Shown here in pieces: positions 53,576 to 63,002 of a DNA stretch of 64,000 nucleotides. A model generated the notes under the pieces. That model made no database searches, was not told where the DNA came from, and saw nothing but the letters and a program-made list of their open reading frames with translations. The first letter of the stretch is position 1. Each line of letters begins with the position of its first letter. The stretch is from contig JAXMEL010000002.1 of the NCBI GenBank assembly GCA_046348365.1, positions 1 to 64,000 of the forward strand. The letters run 5' to 3'. The stretch is from JAEUPI01 sp046348365. Its GTDB lineage: Bacteria; Pseudomonadota; Gammaproteobacteria; Burkholderiales; Burkholderiaceae_C. Both the position numbers and the translations under genes were made by a program.

Positions 53576-53666
53576 GGTTCGAGTGTAGATGCGGCCTCGC
53601 CCACACGAGAGGTCGCATCGCGCCATGCCGGCGCCCGCCCGACATCGCGGGCGACCGTCGCGCCGG

Positions 53667-54809
53667 CTACGCCAGCGCCCGGCCGATCAAGATCTTCTGC
53701 ACCTCGCTCGTGCCTTCGTAGATCTGCGTGACGCGCACGTCGCGGTAGATGCGCTCGACCGGGAAGTCGCTCACGTAGCCGTAGCCGCCGAAAACCTGAA
53801 TCGCCGCCGAGCACACGCGCTCGGCCATCTCGCTGGCGTTGAGCTTGGCCATCGCGGCTTCCTTCAGGCACGGGCGGCCGGCGTCTTTCAGCACCGCGGC
53901 GTGCCAGATCAGCTGGCGCGCGGCCTCGATCTGCGTGGCCATGTCGGCCAATTTGAACTGCACCGCCTGGTGCTCGAAGATCGGCTGGCCGAAGGCCTTG
54001 CGCTCCTTGGCGTACTGCAGCGCCGCCTCGAACGCTGCGCGCGCCATGCCGACGCTCTGGCTGGCGATGCCGATGCGCCCGCCTTCGAGGCCCGACAGCG
54101 CGATCTTGAGGCCCATGCCTTCGTCGGCCAGCCGGTTGGCCGCGCTCACGCGGCAGTTCTCGAACACGATCTGCGCGGTGTCGCTGGCATGCTGGCCCAT
54201 CTTGTCTTCGAGCCGGGCGACGACATAACCCGGGCTCGACGTGGGCACCAGGAACGCGCTGATCCCCTTCTTGCCGGCGGCCTTGTCGGTCACCGCCATC
54301 ACGATCGCCACGTCGCCGTTCTTGCCGCTGGTGATGAACTGCTTGACGCCGTTGAGCACGTAGTGGTCGCCGTCGCCATCCTTGACTCGCACCGCGGTGG
54401 TCTTCAGCCCACCCGCCTCGGAGCCCACGTGCGGCTCGGTAAGGCAGAACGCGCCGAGCATGTCGCCGCGCGCCAGCGGCGCGAGAAAGCGCCGCTTCTG
54501 ATCCTCGTTGCCGAAGGCCATCAGGATCGAGCACACCGGGCAGTTGTTGACGCTGACCACCGTGCTCGTGGCGCCATCGCCGGCGGCGATCTCCTCGAGG
54601 ATCACCGCCAGCGCCAGGTAGTCGAGCCCGGCGCCGTCGTGCTCGGTGGGCACGGCCACGCCGTAGCAGCCCAGCTCGGCCAGCCCGCGCAGCTCGGCCT
54701 TCGGAAAGTGGTGCTCCTTGTCCCAGCGCGCGGCGTGGGGTGCGATGCGCTCCTGCACGAAGGTGCGCACGGCGTCCTGCACGGCGCGGTGGTCGTCGCT
54801 CAGCAGCAT
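53667..54809 (-). CDS. Short-chain acyl-CoA dehydrogenase
   Basis: 380 aa. FAD-binding stretches FCLTEPHVGSEAGGL and QFITSGKNGDVA are present, with the catalytic Glu in IYEGTSEVQKI near the C-terminus (the usual position). It oxidises an acyl-CoA to the enoyl-CoA. It is not in a liu-type cluster; the nearby thiolase (58599) could act in the same beta-oxidation route. The substrate chain length is a guess from similarity to butyryl-CoA dehydrogenase types. Confidence 0.93.
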   Translation of the reverse strand: MLLSDDHRAVQDAVRTFVQERIAPHAARWDKEHHFPKAELRGLAELGCYGVAVPTEHDGAGLDYLALAVILEEIAAGDGATSTVVSVNNCPVCSILMAFGNEDQKRRFLAPLARGDMLGAFCLTEPHVGSEAGGLKTTAVRVKDGDGDHYVLNGVKQFITSGKNGDVAIVMAVTDKAAGKKGISAFLVPTSSPGYVVARLEDKMGQHASDTAQIVFENCRVSAANRLADEGMGLKIALSGLEGGRIGIASQSVGMARAAFEAALQYAKERKAFGQPIFEHQAVQFKLADMATQIEAARQLIWHAAVLKDAGRPCLKEAAMAKLNASEMAERVCSAAIQVFGGYGYVSDFPVERIYRDVRVTQIYEGTSEVQKILIGRALA

Positions 54810-54860
54810 GCGAATCGTCTCCTCGGGGTCCGCGCTCGGGCGATGTTCACCACGCGATGG

Positions 54861-55526
54861 TCACCACGCGATCGGTTGACCGTCGTGGTTCAGGAAGCTG
54901 CCGTTCGATTCGGCACCGACGCCGTGCAGCGTGCGGCGCAGGTCGGCCACACTCTGCTCCACGGCGAGCGTGGCCTGCGCGCCGCCCATGTCGGTCTTCA
55001 CCCAGCCGGGGTGGAAGGCCACGCAGATGGCCTTGCCGGCGAGGCCGAGCGATGCGTCCTTGACCAGCGAATTCATCGCCGCCTTCGATGCGCGATAGAG
55101 CCAGCCGCTGCTCGCGCTGCGCGAGCCGATCGAGGCCATGCGCGTCGACAGCACGCCGATGCGCGCGAGCGGCGCGAGGTGCCCGGCCACCAGCGGCAGC
55201 AGCCGCATCGCGGCCAGCACGTTGGTGTGCATCACGCGGTCGAAGTCGGCCGGCAACGGCGGCTCCAGGCCCTGCGTGCGCGGGCCGTACACGCCGGCCA
55301 CCAGCCAGACGGCGTCGAAGGCCTCGCCGTCGAGCGACCACGCGAGACCCGCGCAGCTGGCCAGATCGGCCACGTCGAGCGTCAGCGGATGCGCGCCGAG
55401 TGCGGCCAGCCGCGAGGCGCCGGCATCGTCGCGCGCGGTGGCCGTCACCGCGTGGCCGTCGGCGCGGTATTGCCGCACCAGCTCGAGGCCGATGCCGCGC
55501 GATGCGCCGAGTACGAGCACCTTCAT
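54861..55526 (-). CDS. Short-chain dehydrogenase/reductase
   Basis: 221 aa. Rossmann fold with GASRGIGLELV (NAD(P) binding) and catalytic YRASKAAMN preceded by the conserved Ser in VLSTRMASIGSR. It resembles the CsgA-type SDR subgroup and its substrate is unknown. Its last codons and stop (IAW then TGA) are duplicated just downstream in the minus direction (54842-54860), a small tandem duplication. Confidence 0.92.
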   Translation of the reverse strand: MKVLVLGASRGIGLELVRQYRADGHAVTATARDDAGASRLAALGAHPLTLDVADLASCAGLAWSLDGEAFDAVWLVAGVYGPRTQGLEPPLPADFDRVMHTNVLAAMRLLPLVAGHLAPLARIGVLSTRMASIGSRSASSGWLYRASKAAMNSLVKDASLGLAGKAICVAFHPGWVKTDMGGAQATLAVEQSVADLRRTLHGVGAESNGSFLNHDGQPIAW

Positions 55527-55596
55527 GATCGTCGTGGATGGGTCGAGGCCGTGCGCTCGATTGTCGGCGCCGCGCCGGCGGGCATTCTGCGCTTGC

Positions 55597-57159
55597 TCAC
55601 GCCGCCGATGCTGCAGCCGGCGGCGGCGACGATCCGGCCGCCTGCAGCGCCGGCCATTCGGCGGCCTGCAGCGCGGGCCATTCGGCCGGGTACAGCGCCG
55701 CGAGCGCGTCGGCCGCCGCCGCGCGCATCAGCGGCTGCAGCGCCTGCGCGATGCGCTCGCGTTCGTCGGGCGCGTCGAGCCGGTCGGCGCGCGTGCCCCA
55801 CAGCGCCTGCAGCGCGGCCTGATGCGGCGCCAGCGCGCTGTCCACCACCTCGCGCCAGTGCGCCGGCGCCTCGCCCTCGGCCCACTGCCCGCGGCCGCGG
55901 CCGAAATGCGCCACGGCGAGGTAGCGCAGCAGCGCCGACTCGACGATCGGCCCCATCGCCTGCGCGCTCCAGCCCACCCACGGCGCGCCGCCGCCGCGCA
56001 TCACGTTGATGCCGCGCGCCAGGCCTGCCGCACCGAGCGCGCCGAGGATGCCGCCGGCCAGCAGCCCGCCGCCGAGCGTGAGCCCGCCGGTGGCAAGGTC
56101 GGCCTTGAGCCCGGCCAGCGCGCCCGAAAGCATGCCGCCGAGCACCGCGGCCTTGCCCTCGTCGACGCGATCGCGGCGCTCGAACTGCGTCGCCACGCGC
56201 GACAAAATCTCGCCCTGCGCGCGGCCCTCCAGGCCGTGCAGCGCGATCAGCTCGCCGGTGCTGGCGCGCACCTCGTCGTCGAGCGCGGCGGCGAGCGCCG
56301 CCTGCGCGCGGTCGGCCGGGCCGTTGTCGGCGCGCTCGCCGAACAGCTGCGTCAGCCGGCGCATCGCCTCCGTGAAGCCACCACCGCCGGATTCGACGGC
56401 CTGCCGCGCCGCGGCGAGCCGTGCCACGCTGCGCGACAGCCCGTCGAGCGCGCGCTCGAAGGTGGCCTTGCGCGTGCGCGTCCAGCTCTCGCGCAGGCGC
56501 TGCATCGCCGCGGCCTTGTCGGCCGGCAGCGCGGACTCCACCGCGCGCAGCAGCGTCAGCTCCTGCACCCAGCAGCGCGCGAAGGCGTCCATCGGCAGCA
56601 CCTGCGCCACCTTGGCCAGCGGCGCGAGGTGGCGCTGCCAGGCCTGCACGTCGGCCGCCTCGGCGGCGGGCGGCCGCGGCGCGCCGAGCTGGTTGAGCAG
56701 CACCACCACCGGCCTGCCGGTCCAGGCCAGCAGCTCCATCTCGCTCGCCACATAACCCGCAGCCTGAGGGGACTCGGCGGCGTTGACGAGGTACAGCACC
56801 ACGTCGGCGCCGTCGCGCACCTGGCGCAGCGCCTGCTGGCTGCCCCAGAACGGCCGGTCGCGCCAGCGGTCCCACACGGCGCTCAGGAACCAGCCGATCG
56901 GGTTGCCCTGCTGCCGCATGCGCCGGGCCAGCCGCACGCTGTCGCCGAAGCCGGGCGTGTCCCACAGGCGCAGCTCGTCGCCGGCATCGGTCTTCAGCAG
57001 CAGGTGGTCCTCGGCGAACTCGGTCACGTGCGGCGCGTCGCGCACCTCGCCGATGTCACGCCGCAGCAGCGTGCGCGCGAGCGTGGTCTTGCCGGCGTTG
57101 GTGTGCGAGACCAGGCTGATCGCCACGGTCTGCCCCGGGGGGGTCACCTCGGCGTTCAT
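55597..57159 (-). CDS. DUF3482 dynamin/Era-like GTPase
   Basis: 520 aa. The GTPase domain (about 10-170) has P-loop SHTNAGKTTLARTLL, G3 LWDTPGFGDS and G4-like VVLLNQLG. A DUF3482 helical region follows, with a hydrophobic Gly-rich patch (about 345-385; GGGLLAGGILGALGAAGLA) that could enter membrane. The start overlaps the DUF2868 gene stop by ATGA; the pair is conserved in many betaproteobacteria. The C-terminus contains a duplicated octapeptide. Confidence 0.88.
   Translation of the reverse strand: MNAEVTPPGQTVAISLVSHTNAGKTTLARTLLRRDIGEVRDAPHVTEFAEDHLLLKTDAGDELRLWDTPGFGDSVRLARRMRQQGNPIGWFLSAVWDRWRDRPFWGSQQALRQVRDGADVVLYLVNAAESPQAAGYVASEMELLAWTGRPVVVLLNQLGAPRPPAAEAADVQAWQRHLAPLAKVAQVLPMDAFARCWVQELTLLRAVESALPADKAAAMQRLRESWTRTRKATFERALDGLSRSVARLAAARQAVESGGGGFTEAMRRLTQLFGERADNGPADRAQAALAAALDDEVRASTGELIALHGLEGRAQGEILSRVATQFERRDRVDEGKAAVLGGMLSGALAGLKADLATGGLTLGGGLLAGGILGALGAAGLARGINVMRGGGAPWVGWSAQAMGPIVESALLRYLAVAHFGRGRGQWAEGEAPAHWREVVDSALAPHQAALQALWGTRADRLDAPDERERIAQALQPLMRAAAADALAALYPAEWPALQAAEWPALQAAGSSPPPAAASAA
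55639..55686. repeat. 24-bp tandem duplication in DUF3482 gene
   Basis: Two copies, 55639-55662 and 55663-55686, differ at only two positions and encode AEWPALQA twice near the C-terminus. It is a length-variation hot spot rather than a functional domain. Confidence 0.75.
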
Positions 57160-58565
57160 GTCGCGAACAGCGTGTCGATCGCCGCCTTGGTGGCGTCGGC
57201 GAGCGGCGCACCGAGATCCACGCTGAGGCAGCGCAGGCCTTCGCGCGCGGCCCAGTCGCGCCAGGCGACGCGGCGCTCCTCCAGGCGAGCGGGCAGTGCC
57301 GCGAAGCGGCGCACGAAGTCGGCCTCGTCGACGATCCACAGCAGCGCGGCGCCCGGCGCACGCGTGCGCAGCGCGCGCACGAAGCGGCCGTGGTGCTCGA
57401 CCTCGGGCGTGGAGCCGAGCTCGGCCAGGCCCACCAGCAAGGCGGGCTCGCCGTCACCAGCGCGCTCGGCTCCGGCGTCCTCGTCGCCGACGGCGATGGT
57501 GGCGCCGATCTGCAGCTGCATGTCGTCGCCGTAGACCTCGGCCAGCAGCGCACGCAGGCCGAGCGCGGCCTGCGCCGCCGGCGGCGCCGCATAGGGCAGC
57601 ACGCGCACGAGCACCGGGCCGTGGCGGCGGTAGCGGTGCAGCGCGGCGAGCGCCGGATCCTCCTGCAGCGGCAGCTCGACCCGCCGCGAGCGCACCCAGG
57701 CCTGCGCCGCCGCCACCGCGGCGAGCGCGAGCCGCGGCAGCACCACCACCAGCAGCAGCGTGGCCGCGTACAGATGGATCCACGGCGCCGCGCTCGCGCT
57801 GGCCTGCGGCGCCTGCGGCGTGATGCGCAGCGCCGCGATGCCGGCGGCGTCGGGCACGCCGATGCCGGTGAGCGCGCTGGCCGGCGCCATGCCGAAACCG
57901 AGCAGCGTGTGCACGGTCTCCGCAGCGAGGAAGGTGCTCTGCCAGCCGACGCGGTAGTCGAACACCAGCCCGCGCAGGTAAAGCCCGGCCATCACGCCGC
58001 CGGCCAGGGCAGCGGCGGCCAGGTGCATCACCAGCGTCGCCCGCGCCAGCGTGAGGCCGCCCGAGGCGCGCGCCCAGCGCAGGCTCGCCTGCCGCAGCGG
58101 CCCGCGGCCGGCCGCGCGCTGCCACCAGCGCGTGAGCGTGCGCCTGACGAGGCCGGGCCGGTCCGGTTTGCTGCGCAGCGCGTGCACCACGAGCCAGGCG
58201 TAGACCACGAGGTTCCAGGCCACGATGGCCCACACCGGCGGCGCCAGCAGATCGATGTGCGGCTCGCGGCCGAGCAGGTCGGCCAGCAGGCCGAAGGCCG
58301 CGCCCACCGCTGCGGCGCCGAACAGCCAGCGCCAGCGCCAGGGCGAGCGCTCGATCCAGCGCCGCACGCCGGCGTCGCGCGGCGCGAGGCGCTGCACCGC
58401 ATGGTGCGCGCGCTCGGCGAGCAGCGCCTCGGGCGATGCAGCGGCCGGCGCCGTCTGCGCCGCGAGCCTGGAGGCCCAGTCACGGTCCTCCGGGGTCCAC
58501 AGCGGCGAATCGGCAGCGTCGAAGGCCTGCACCAGCACGAGCTGGCGCGCGCGGCGTTCATCCAT
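57156..58565 (-). CDS. DUF2868 multi-pass membrane protein
   Basis: 469 aa. Four to five membrane segments (about 80-98, 110-128, 180-205, 255-280 and a weaker one) are split by soluble loops. The C-terminal soluble domain (about 300-469) has an alternating alpha/beta pattern and no recognised motif. DUF2868 is always paired with a DUF3482 GTPase, so the two probably form one membrane system of unknown job. Confidence 0.87.
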   Translation of the reverse strand: MDERRARQLVLVQAFDAADSPLWTPEDRDWASRLAAQTAPAAASPEALLAERAHHAVQRLAPRDAGVRRWIERSPWRWRWLFGAAAVGAAFGLLADLLGREPHIDLLAPPVWAIVAWNLVVYAWLVVHALRSKPDRPGLVRRTLTRWWQRAAGRGPLRQASLRWARASGGLTLARATLVMHLAAAALAGGVMAGLYLRGLVFDYRVGWQSTFLAAETVHTLLGFGMAPASALTGIGVPDAAGIAALRITPQAPQASASAAPWIHLYAATLLLVVVLPRLALAAVAAAQAWVRSRRVELPLQEDPALAALHRYRRHGPVLVRVLPYAAPPAAQAALGLRALLAEVYGDDMQLQIGATIAVGDEDAGAERAGDGEPALLVGLAELGSTPEVEHHGRFVRALRTRAPGAALLWIVDEADFVRRFAALPARLEERRVAWRDWAAREGLRCLSVDLGAPLADATKAAIDTLFAT

Positions 58566-58598
58566 GCGCGCGCCGCAGCCGTGGCCAGCCGCCGGGGC

Positions 58599-59777
58599 TC
58601 AGAGCAGCTCCACCGCCAATGCCGTAGCCTCGCCGCCGCCGATGCACAGCGCGGCCACACCCTTCTTGAGGCCGCGCTTCTTCAGCGCGCCGAGCAGCGT
58701 GACGACGATGCGCGCGCCGCTGGCGCCGATGGGGTGGCCCAGCGCGCAGGCGCCGCCGTGCACGTTGACGATCTCGTGCGGCAGCTTGAACTCGGCCATC
58801 GCCGCCAGCGTGACCGCGGCGAAGGCTTCGTTGACTTCCCACAGGTTCACGGCCTTGGCGTCCCAGCCGGCCTTGGCCAGTACCTTCTGGATCGCACCCA
58901 CCGGCGCGGTGGTGAACCACTCGGGCGCCTGCGCGTGCACCGCGTGCGCGACGATGCGCGCCACCGGGCGCGCGCCGGTCTTGGCCGCGGTGGACTCGCG
59001 CATCAGCACCAACGCGGCAGCACCATCGGAGATGCTCGACGAGGACGCGGCCGTGATCGTGCCGTCTTTCTTGAACGCGGGCTTCAGGCCTGCGATCTTG
59101 TCGAGCTTGGCCTTGAACGGCTGCTCGTCGCGCTTGAATACGGTGTCGCCAGCCTTGCCCGGCAGCGTGACCGGCGCGATCTCCCACTCGAAGCTGCCGT
59201 CCTCGTTGGCGGCCTTGGCGCGCTGCGTGGAGGCGATGGCGAACTGGTCCTGCGCCTCACGGCTGAAGCCGTACTTGGCGACGCATTGCTCGGCGAACAC
59301 GCCCATCGCCTTGCCGCGCTCGTAGGCGTCTTCGAGGCCGTCGATCGCCATGTGGTCGTACAGCTGCGCGGCGCCGTACTTGATGCCCTTGCGCGCGAAC
59401 GCGAGGTGCGGCGCGTTGGTCATGCTCTCCATGCCGCCGGCGACCATCACGCTGGCCGAGCCGGCGGCCAGCATGTCGTGCGCGAACATCATCGCCCGCA
59501 TGCCCGAGCCGCACATCTTGCTCAGCGTGACCGCGCCGGTGGAATCGGGCAGCCCGGCCTTGCGCATCGCCTGGCGCGCCGGCGCCTGGCCCTGGCCGGC
59601 CATGAGGCAGTTGCCGAGCAGCACCTCGTCGACACTGTCGCGGCTCACGCCGGCGCGCTCGATGGCCGCCTTGACGGCCACGGCGCCGAGCTCCCAGGCC
59701 GCGAGCGGTGCGAAGTCGCCGAGCAGGCCGCCGATGGGGGTGCGGGCCGCGGATGCGATGACGATGGAATCAGCCAT
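58599..59777 (-). CDS. Acetyl-CoA C-acetyltransferase (thiolase)
   Basis: 392 aa. Nucleophile Cys89 is in LSKMCGSGMRA, the catalytic His in NVHGGACALGHPIGASG and the second Cys in ALCIGGGEATA. It condenses or cleaves acetoacetyl-CoA/3-ketoacyl-CoA. It could recover acetyl-CoA from the acetoacetate formed by leucine breakdown, or feed polyhydroxybutyrate synthesis; no phaB or phaC is in view. Confidence 0.95.
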   Translation of the reverse strand: MADSIVIASAARTPIGGLLGDFAPLAAWELGAVAVKAAIERAGVSRDSVDEVLLGNCLMAGQGQAPARQAMRKAGLPDSTGAVTLSKMCGSGMRAMMFAHDMLAAGSASVMVAGGMESMTNAPHLAFARKGIKYGAAQLYDHMAIDGLEDAYERGKAMGVFAEQCVAKYGFSREAQDQFAIASTQRAKAANEDGSFEWEIAPVTLPGKAGDTVFKRDEQPFKAKLDKIAGLKPAFKKDGTITAASSSSISDGAAALVLMRESTAAKTGARPVARIVAHAVHAQAPEWFTTAPVGAIQKVLAKAGWDAKAVNLWEVNEAFAAVTLAAMAEFKLPHEIVNVHGGACALGHPIGASGARIVVTLLGALKKRGLKKGVAALCIGGGEATALAVELL

Positions 59778-59804
59778 GATGAATATCCTCCGTGGGTTCG
59801 GTGG

Positions 59805-60290
59805 TCAGAAAACCGAGGGCAGAATGCCGCCGCGCTCCGCCTGCGCGACGCCCTTGATGTACTGCTGGAACTGCGGATCCTCGCCGCGCAGCAGCAGCGG
59901 CAGGGCGTTGTAGAAATCGTCGCGGCGGCACCATTCGCGCATGTAGTCGTCCCAGCTGTTCCAGCGCCGCTGCTCGATCTCGCCCATGTCGGTCTTGTAC
60001 GCCACCAGATACGCCCGCTCGAAGAGCGAGATCAACATGTCGAAGATCACCATCATGCGCTCGTTCTGCTCCGGCGAGGGGCTCGGCAGCGGCGTGTTGG
60101 TGCGCAGGTGCAGGTCGGCGTTGGCGAGCACGACCTTCAGGAAGTCGTTGTACGCGTCGGAGAGGTGCTGGTAGGCCTCCTCCTCCTCGTTCTCGCGCTC
60201 CTTGCGCTGCTGCAGCACGAACACCGCGATCGCGAACGGCAGGCCGATCACCGTGACGGCGAAGCTGGCCAGCTCGAACCAGTCGCGCAC
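59805..60290 (-). CDS. Single-helix membrane protein of unknown function
   Basis: 161 aa. One N-terminal membrane helix (FELASFAVTVIGLPFAIAVFVLQ) is followed by a charged, helical cytoplasmic part (RKERENEEEEAYQHLSDAYNDF). The GTG start at 60290 lies 2 bp after the aceK stop, so it is translated with aceK. I know no function; the architecture (anchor plus helical domain) fits a membrane-associated adaptor. Confidence 0.78.
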   Translation of the reverse strand: MRDWFELASFAVTVIGLPFAIAVFVLQQRKERENEEEEAYQHLSDAYNDFLKVVLANADLHLRTNTPLPSPSPEQNERMMVIFDMLISLFERAYLVAYKTDMGEIEQRRWNSWDDYMREWCRRDDFYNALPLLLRGEDPQFQQYIKGVAQAERGGILPSVF

Positions 60291-60292
60291 GA

Positions 60293-62086
60293 TCAGGCCG
60301 GCAGCGGCTGCGCCGCCTCGGCAGCGCGAGCGCGCCGCTGCGCCTCGAAGCGGCGCTCGGGGTCGTAGGGGAACACGTCGTGCACGTGGCCGGCGAGGAT
60401 GCGCTCCTTGTGGCCCTGCCAGAACGCCGGGTCGAGCAGGTCGGCGTGGTGGCGCATGAACACGTCGCGCACCTCCGGGTTGCCGAGCAGGAAGGGGCCG
60501 AAGGTCTCGGGGAAGACATCCTTCGGGCCCACCGCGTACCAGATCTCGCCGGAAAGCTCGTCCTCCTCGGTGCGCGGCTCGGGCACCTTGCGGAACTTGC
60601 AGTCGGTGATGTACTCGATCTCGTCGTAGTCGTAGAACACCACCTTGCCCTGGCGCGTGACGCCGAAGTTCTTCCACAGCATGTCGCCGGGGAAGATGTT
60701 GGCGGCGACCAGGTCCTTGATCGCGTTGCCGTACTCGATCACCGCGGCCTCGATCTGGCGCCGGTCGGCATCGTGCAGGTAGATGTTCAGCGGGATCATG
60801 CGCCGCTCGATGTAGACGTGCTTGATCACCAGCGTGTCGCCCACCTCCTCGATCATGCTGGGGCAGTAGTGGCGCAGCTCGGCCACCAGCTCGGGCTCGA
60901 AGCGGTGGCGCGGGAAGGCGACGTTGCTGTACTCCAGCGTGTCGGCCATGCGGCCGACGCGGTCGTGCTGCTTGACGAGCTGGTACTTGTGCTGGATCAG
61001 CTCGCGCGAGGTGTCCTTCTGCGGCGGGTAGAAGTCCTTGATGACCTTGAACACGAACGGGAAGCTCGGCAGGTCGAACACCTGCATCACCATGCCCTTG
61101 ATGCCGGGCGCGACGCGGAAGCGGTCGCCCGAATGGCGCAGGTGGTAGAGGAAGTCGCGGTAGAAGAGGTTCTTGCCCTGCTTCTGCAGCCCGAGCGCGT
61201 TGTAGATCTCCGAGCGCGGCTTGCGCGGCATCAGCGTGCGCAGGAACTGCACGTAGGCGCTGGGCACCTCCATGTCGACGAGGAAGTAGGCGCGCGCGAA
61301 GCTGAACAGCAGCTGCAGGTCGTCCTCGCCGAACAGCGCGGTGTCGATCACCAGCTGCCCGCCCGGCGTGTGCAGGATCGGCAGCGCGAACGGCGTCTCG
61401 ACGAAGCCGTTGACGATCTTGCCGACCACGTAGGCGCCCTTGTTGCGGTAGAACAGGCTCGACAGCGCCTGGATCTGGAAGTTCGTGCGCAGCCGCACCT
61501 CGCCGGTATGGGCGTGCAGCGCGGTCATCACGTCGTGCACGTCGCGCGACAGGTCCTCGAACTCGCGGCGCAGCTGGAAGTTGTCGATCACCCGCATCAG
61601 CGTCTCGTGCAGCGACTCGCGCGTCGGGTAGTAGGCGCGGTAGGTCGGCAGCGCCGCCGGCTCGTCGTTCTCGATGTACTCGGTGGAGACCGCCGGCCGC
61701 ACGAAGATGAAGTCGTTGCGGAAGTAGTCGCGGTGCAGGATCTTGGTGGTCACCGAGTTGAAGAAGGTCTCGGCCAGCTCGGGCTGGTGGTGGTCGATCA
61801 GCAGGCCCACGTAGTGCAGCTTCACCTGCTGCCAGCTGTCCATCGACAGATGCGTGATGTCGAACTCGCGCTGCAGCCGCTGCACGGCCTCGTCGACGCG
61901 CTGGTCGTAGAACTCGATGCGCTCGCGCTGGGCGCGCTGCTGGCCGTGCCAGTCGGCCGCCTCGAAGCGCACCTTGGCCGCCGCGCTCGCGGCGCGGAAC
62001 AGCCGGTAGTGGCGGTTGAAACCGTCGAGCAGCGCCTGGGCGATGTGGAACGCGCGCGTGTCGTTGAGCTGGGTGGGAAACGTCAT
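60293..62086 (-). CDS. aceK: Isocitrate dehydrogenase kinase/phosphatase
   Basis: 597 aa, the usual AceK length. Regulatory domain (about 1-310) and kinase-like domain (about 311-590); GIKGMVMQVFDLPSFPFVFKVIKDF, KDLVAANIFPGDMLWKNFGV and VVFYDYDEIEYITDCKF are typical blocks for ATP and metal binding. It phosphorylates and dephosphorylates isocitrate dehydrogenase to steer carbon into the glyoxylate bypass during growth on acetate, in keeping with the acetate module upstream. Confidence 0.97.
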   Translation of the reverse strand: MTFPTQLNDTRAFHIAQALLDGFNRHYRLFRAASAAAKVRFEAADWHGQQRAQRERIEFYDQRVDEAVQRLQREFDITHLSMDSWQQVKLHYVGLLIDHHQPELAETFFNSVTTKILHRDYFRNDFIFVRPAVSTEYIENDEPAALPTYRAYYPTRESLHETLMRVIDNFQLRREFEDLSRDVHDVMTALHAHTGEVRLRTNFQIQALSSLFYRNKGAYVVGKIVNGFVETPFALPILHTPGGQLVIDTALFGEDDLQLLFSFARAYFLVDMEVPSAYVQFLRTLMPRKPRSEIYNALGLQKQGKNLFYRDFLYHLRHSGDRFRVAPGIKGMVMQVFDLPSFPFVFKVIKDFYPPQKDTSRELIQHKYQLVKQHDRVGRMADTLEYSNVAFPRHRFEPELVAELRHYCPSMIEEVGDTLVIKHVYIERRMIPLNIYLHDADRRQIEAAVIEYGNAIKDLVAANIFPGDMLWKNFGVTRQGKVVFYDYDEIEYITDCKFRKVPEPRTEEDELSGEIWYAVGPKDVFPETFGPFLLGNPEVRDVFMRHHADLLDPAFWQGHKERILAGHVHDVFPYDPERRFEAQRRARAAEAAQPLPA

Positions 62087-62096
62087 GGGGCGATCG

Positions 62097-62762
62097 TCAT
62101 GTGCGTGCGTAGCGCGTCTTCAGCGCGCCCAGGGCCAGCCCGTAGGCCGCGCCGACTTCGGCCGCGCCGGGCACCGTCATCTGCAGGTCCTGCAGCAGGC
62201 CGTTGTGCAGGCCGTAGACCCAGCCGTGCACCACCACCGACTGGCCGCGCGCCCAGGCGTCCTGCACCACGGTGGTCTCGCAGACGTTGAGCGACTGCTC
62301 CAGCACGTTGAGCTCGCACAGTGCCTGGTGGCGGATCTCGTCGTCGCGCAAGGCGTCGACGAAGACCTTGTGCTTGTTGCGCACGTCCTGCACGTGGCGC
62401 AGCCAGTTGTCGGCCACGCCGACGCGCGTGCTGAGCATCGCCGCGCGCACGCCGCTGCAGCCGTAGTGACCGACGACGATGATGTGCTGCACCTTCAGCT
62501 GGTCGATCGCGAACTGCACCACCGACAGGCAGTTGAGGTCCGAATGCACCACCACGTTGGCCACGTTGCGGTGCACGAACAGCTCGCCCGGCAGCAGCCC
62601 GACGATCTCGTTGGCCGGCACGCGGCTGTCGGCGCAGCCGATCCACAGATACTGCGGTGCCTGCTGCTGCAGCAGCCGCGTGAAGAAGCCCGGCGAGCGG
62701 CGCTCGGTGGCCTCGGCCCAGGCGCGGTTGGTGTCGAACAGTTCCTTCAGGTCGGTGCTCAC
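62097..62762 (-). CDS. can: Beta-class carbonic anhydrase
   Basis: 221 aa. Zinc ligands and the Asp/Arg dyad are Cys43, Asp45, Arg47 (CADSR), His99 and Cys102 (HYGC). It interconverts CO2 and bicarbonate, which also supplies biotin carboxylases such as LiuBD. The GTG at 62762 is the likely start, giving the family length; upstream sequence in the same frame is Pro-rich leader. It precedes aceK by 10 bp. Confidence 0.95.
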   Translation of the reverse strand: MSTDLKELFDTNRAWAEATERRSPGFFTRLLQQQAPQYLWIGCADSRVPANEIVGLLPGELFVHRNVANVVVHSDLNCLSVVQFAIDQLKVQHIIVVGHYGCSGVRAAMLSTRVGVADNWLRHVQDVRNKHKVFVDALRDDEIRHQALCELNVLEQSLNVCETTVVQDAWARGQSVVVHGWVYGLHNGLLQDLQMTVPGAAEVGAAYGLALGALKTRYART

Positions 62763-62840
62763 GGCCGGGGCGGGTGGATCGGGACGAATCCCGATTCTGC
62801 CCGTTCGCCGATCGCGCCCCGCCGGCGGGCCGCCGCGCAT

Positions 62841-62874
62841 GAAAAACGGCGGCAGGCCTGATCAGCCTGCCGCC
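62841..62874 (-). terminator. Rho-independent terminator of the metalloprotease operon
   Basis: A perfect 10-bp GC stem (62848-62857 with 62865-62874) with a 7-nt loop is followed on the minus strand by GTTTTTC. It lies 130 bp past the metalloprotease stop and upstream of the carbonic anhydrase start. The rest of 62763-63002 shows no gene. Confidence 0.85.
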
Positions 62875-63002
62875 GCCCGAGCCTGTTCTGTCGGCCCCCC
62901 TCTCCCTAACACCCCCTCCGCTTCCACAGCAACGACAGCGGAGCCGAGAGTGTGCACCATGCCAGCGCCGCCGGCGCATCCCCCGCTGTGGGGATTTCCC
63001 GG

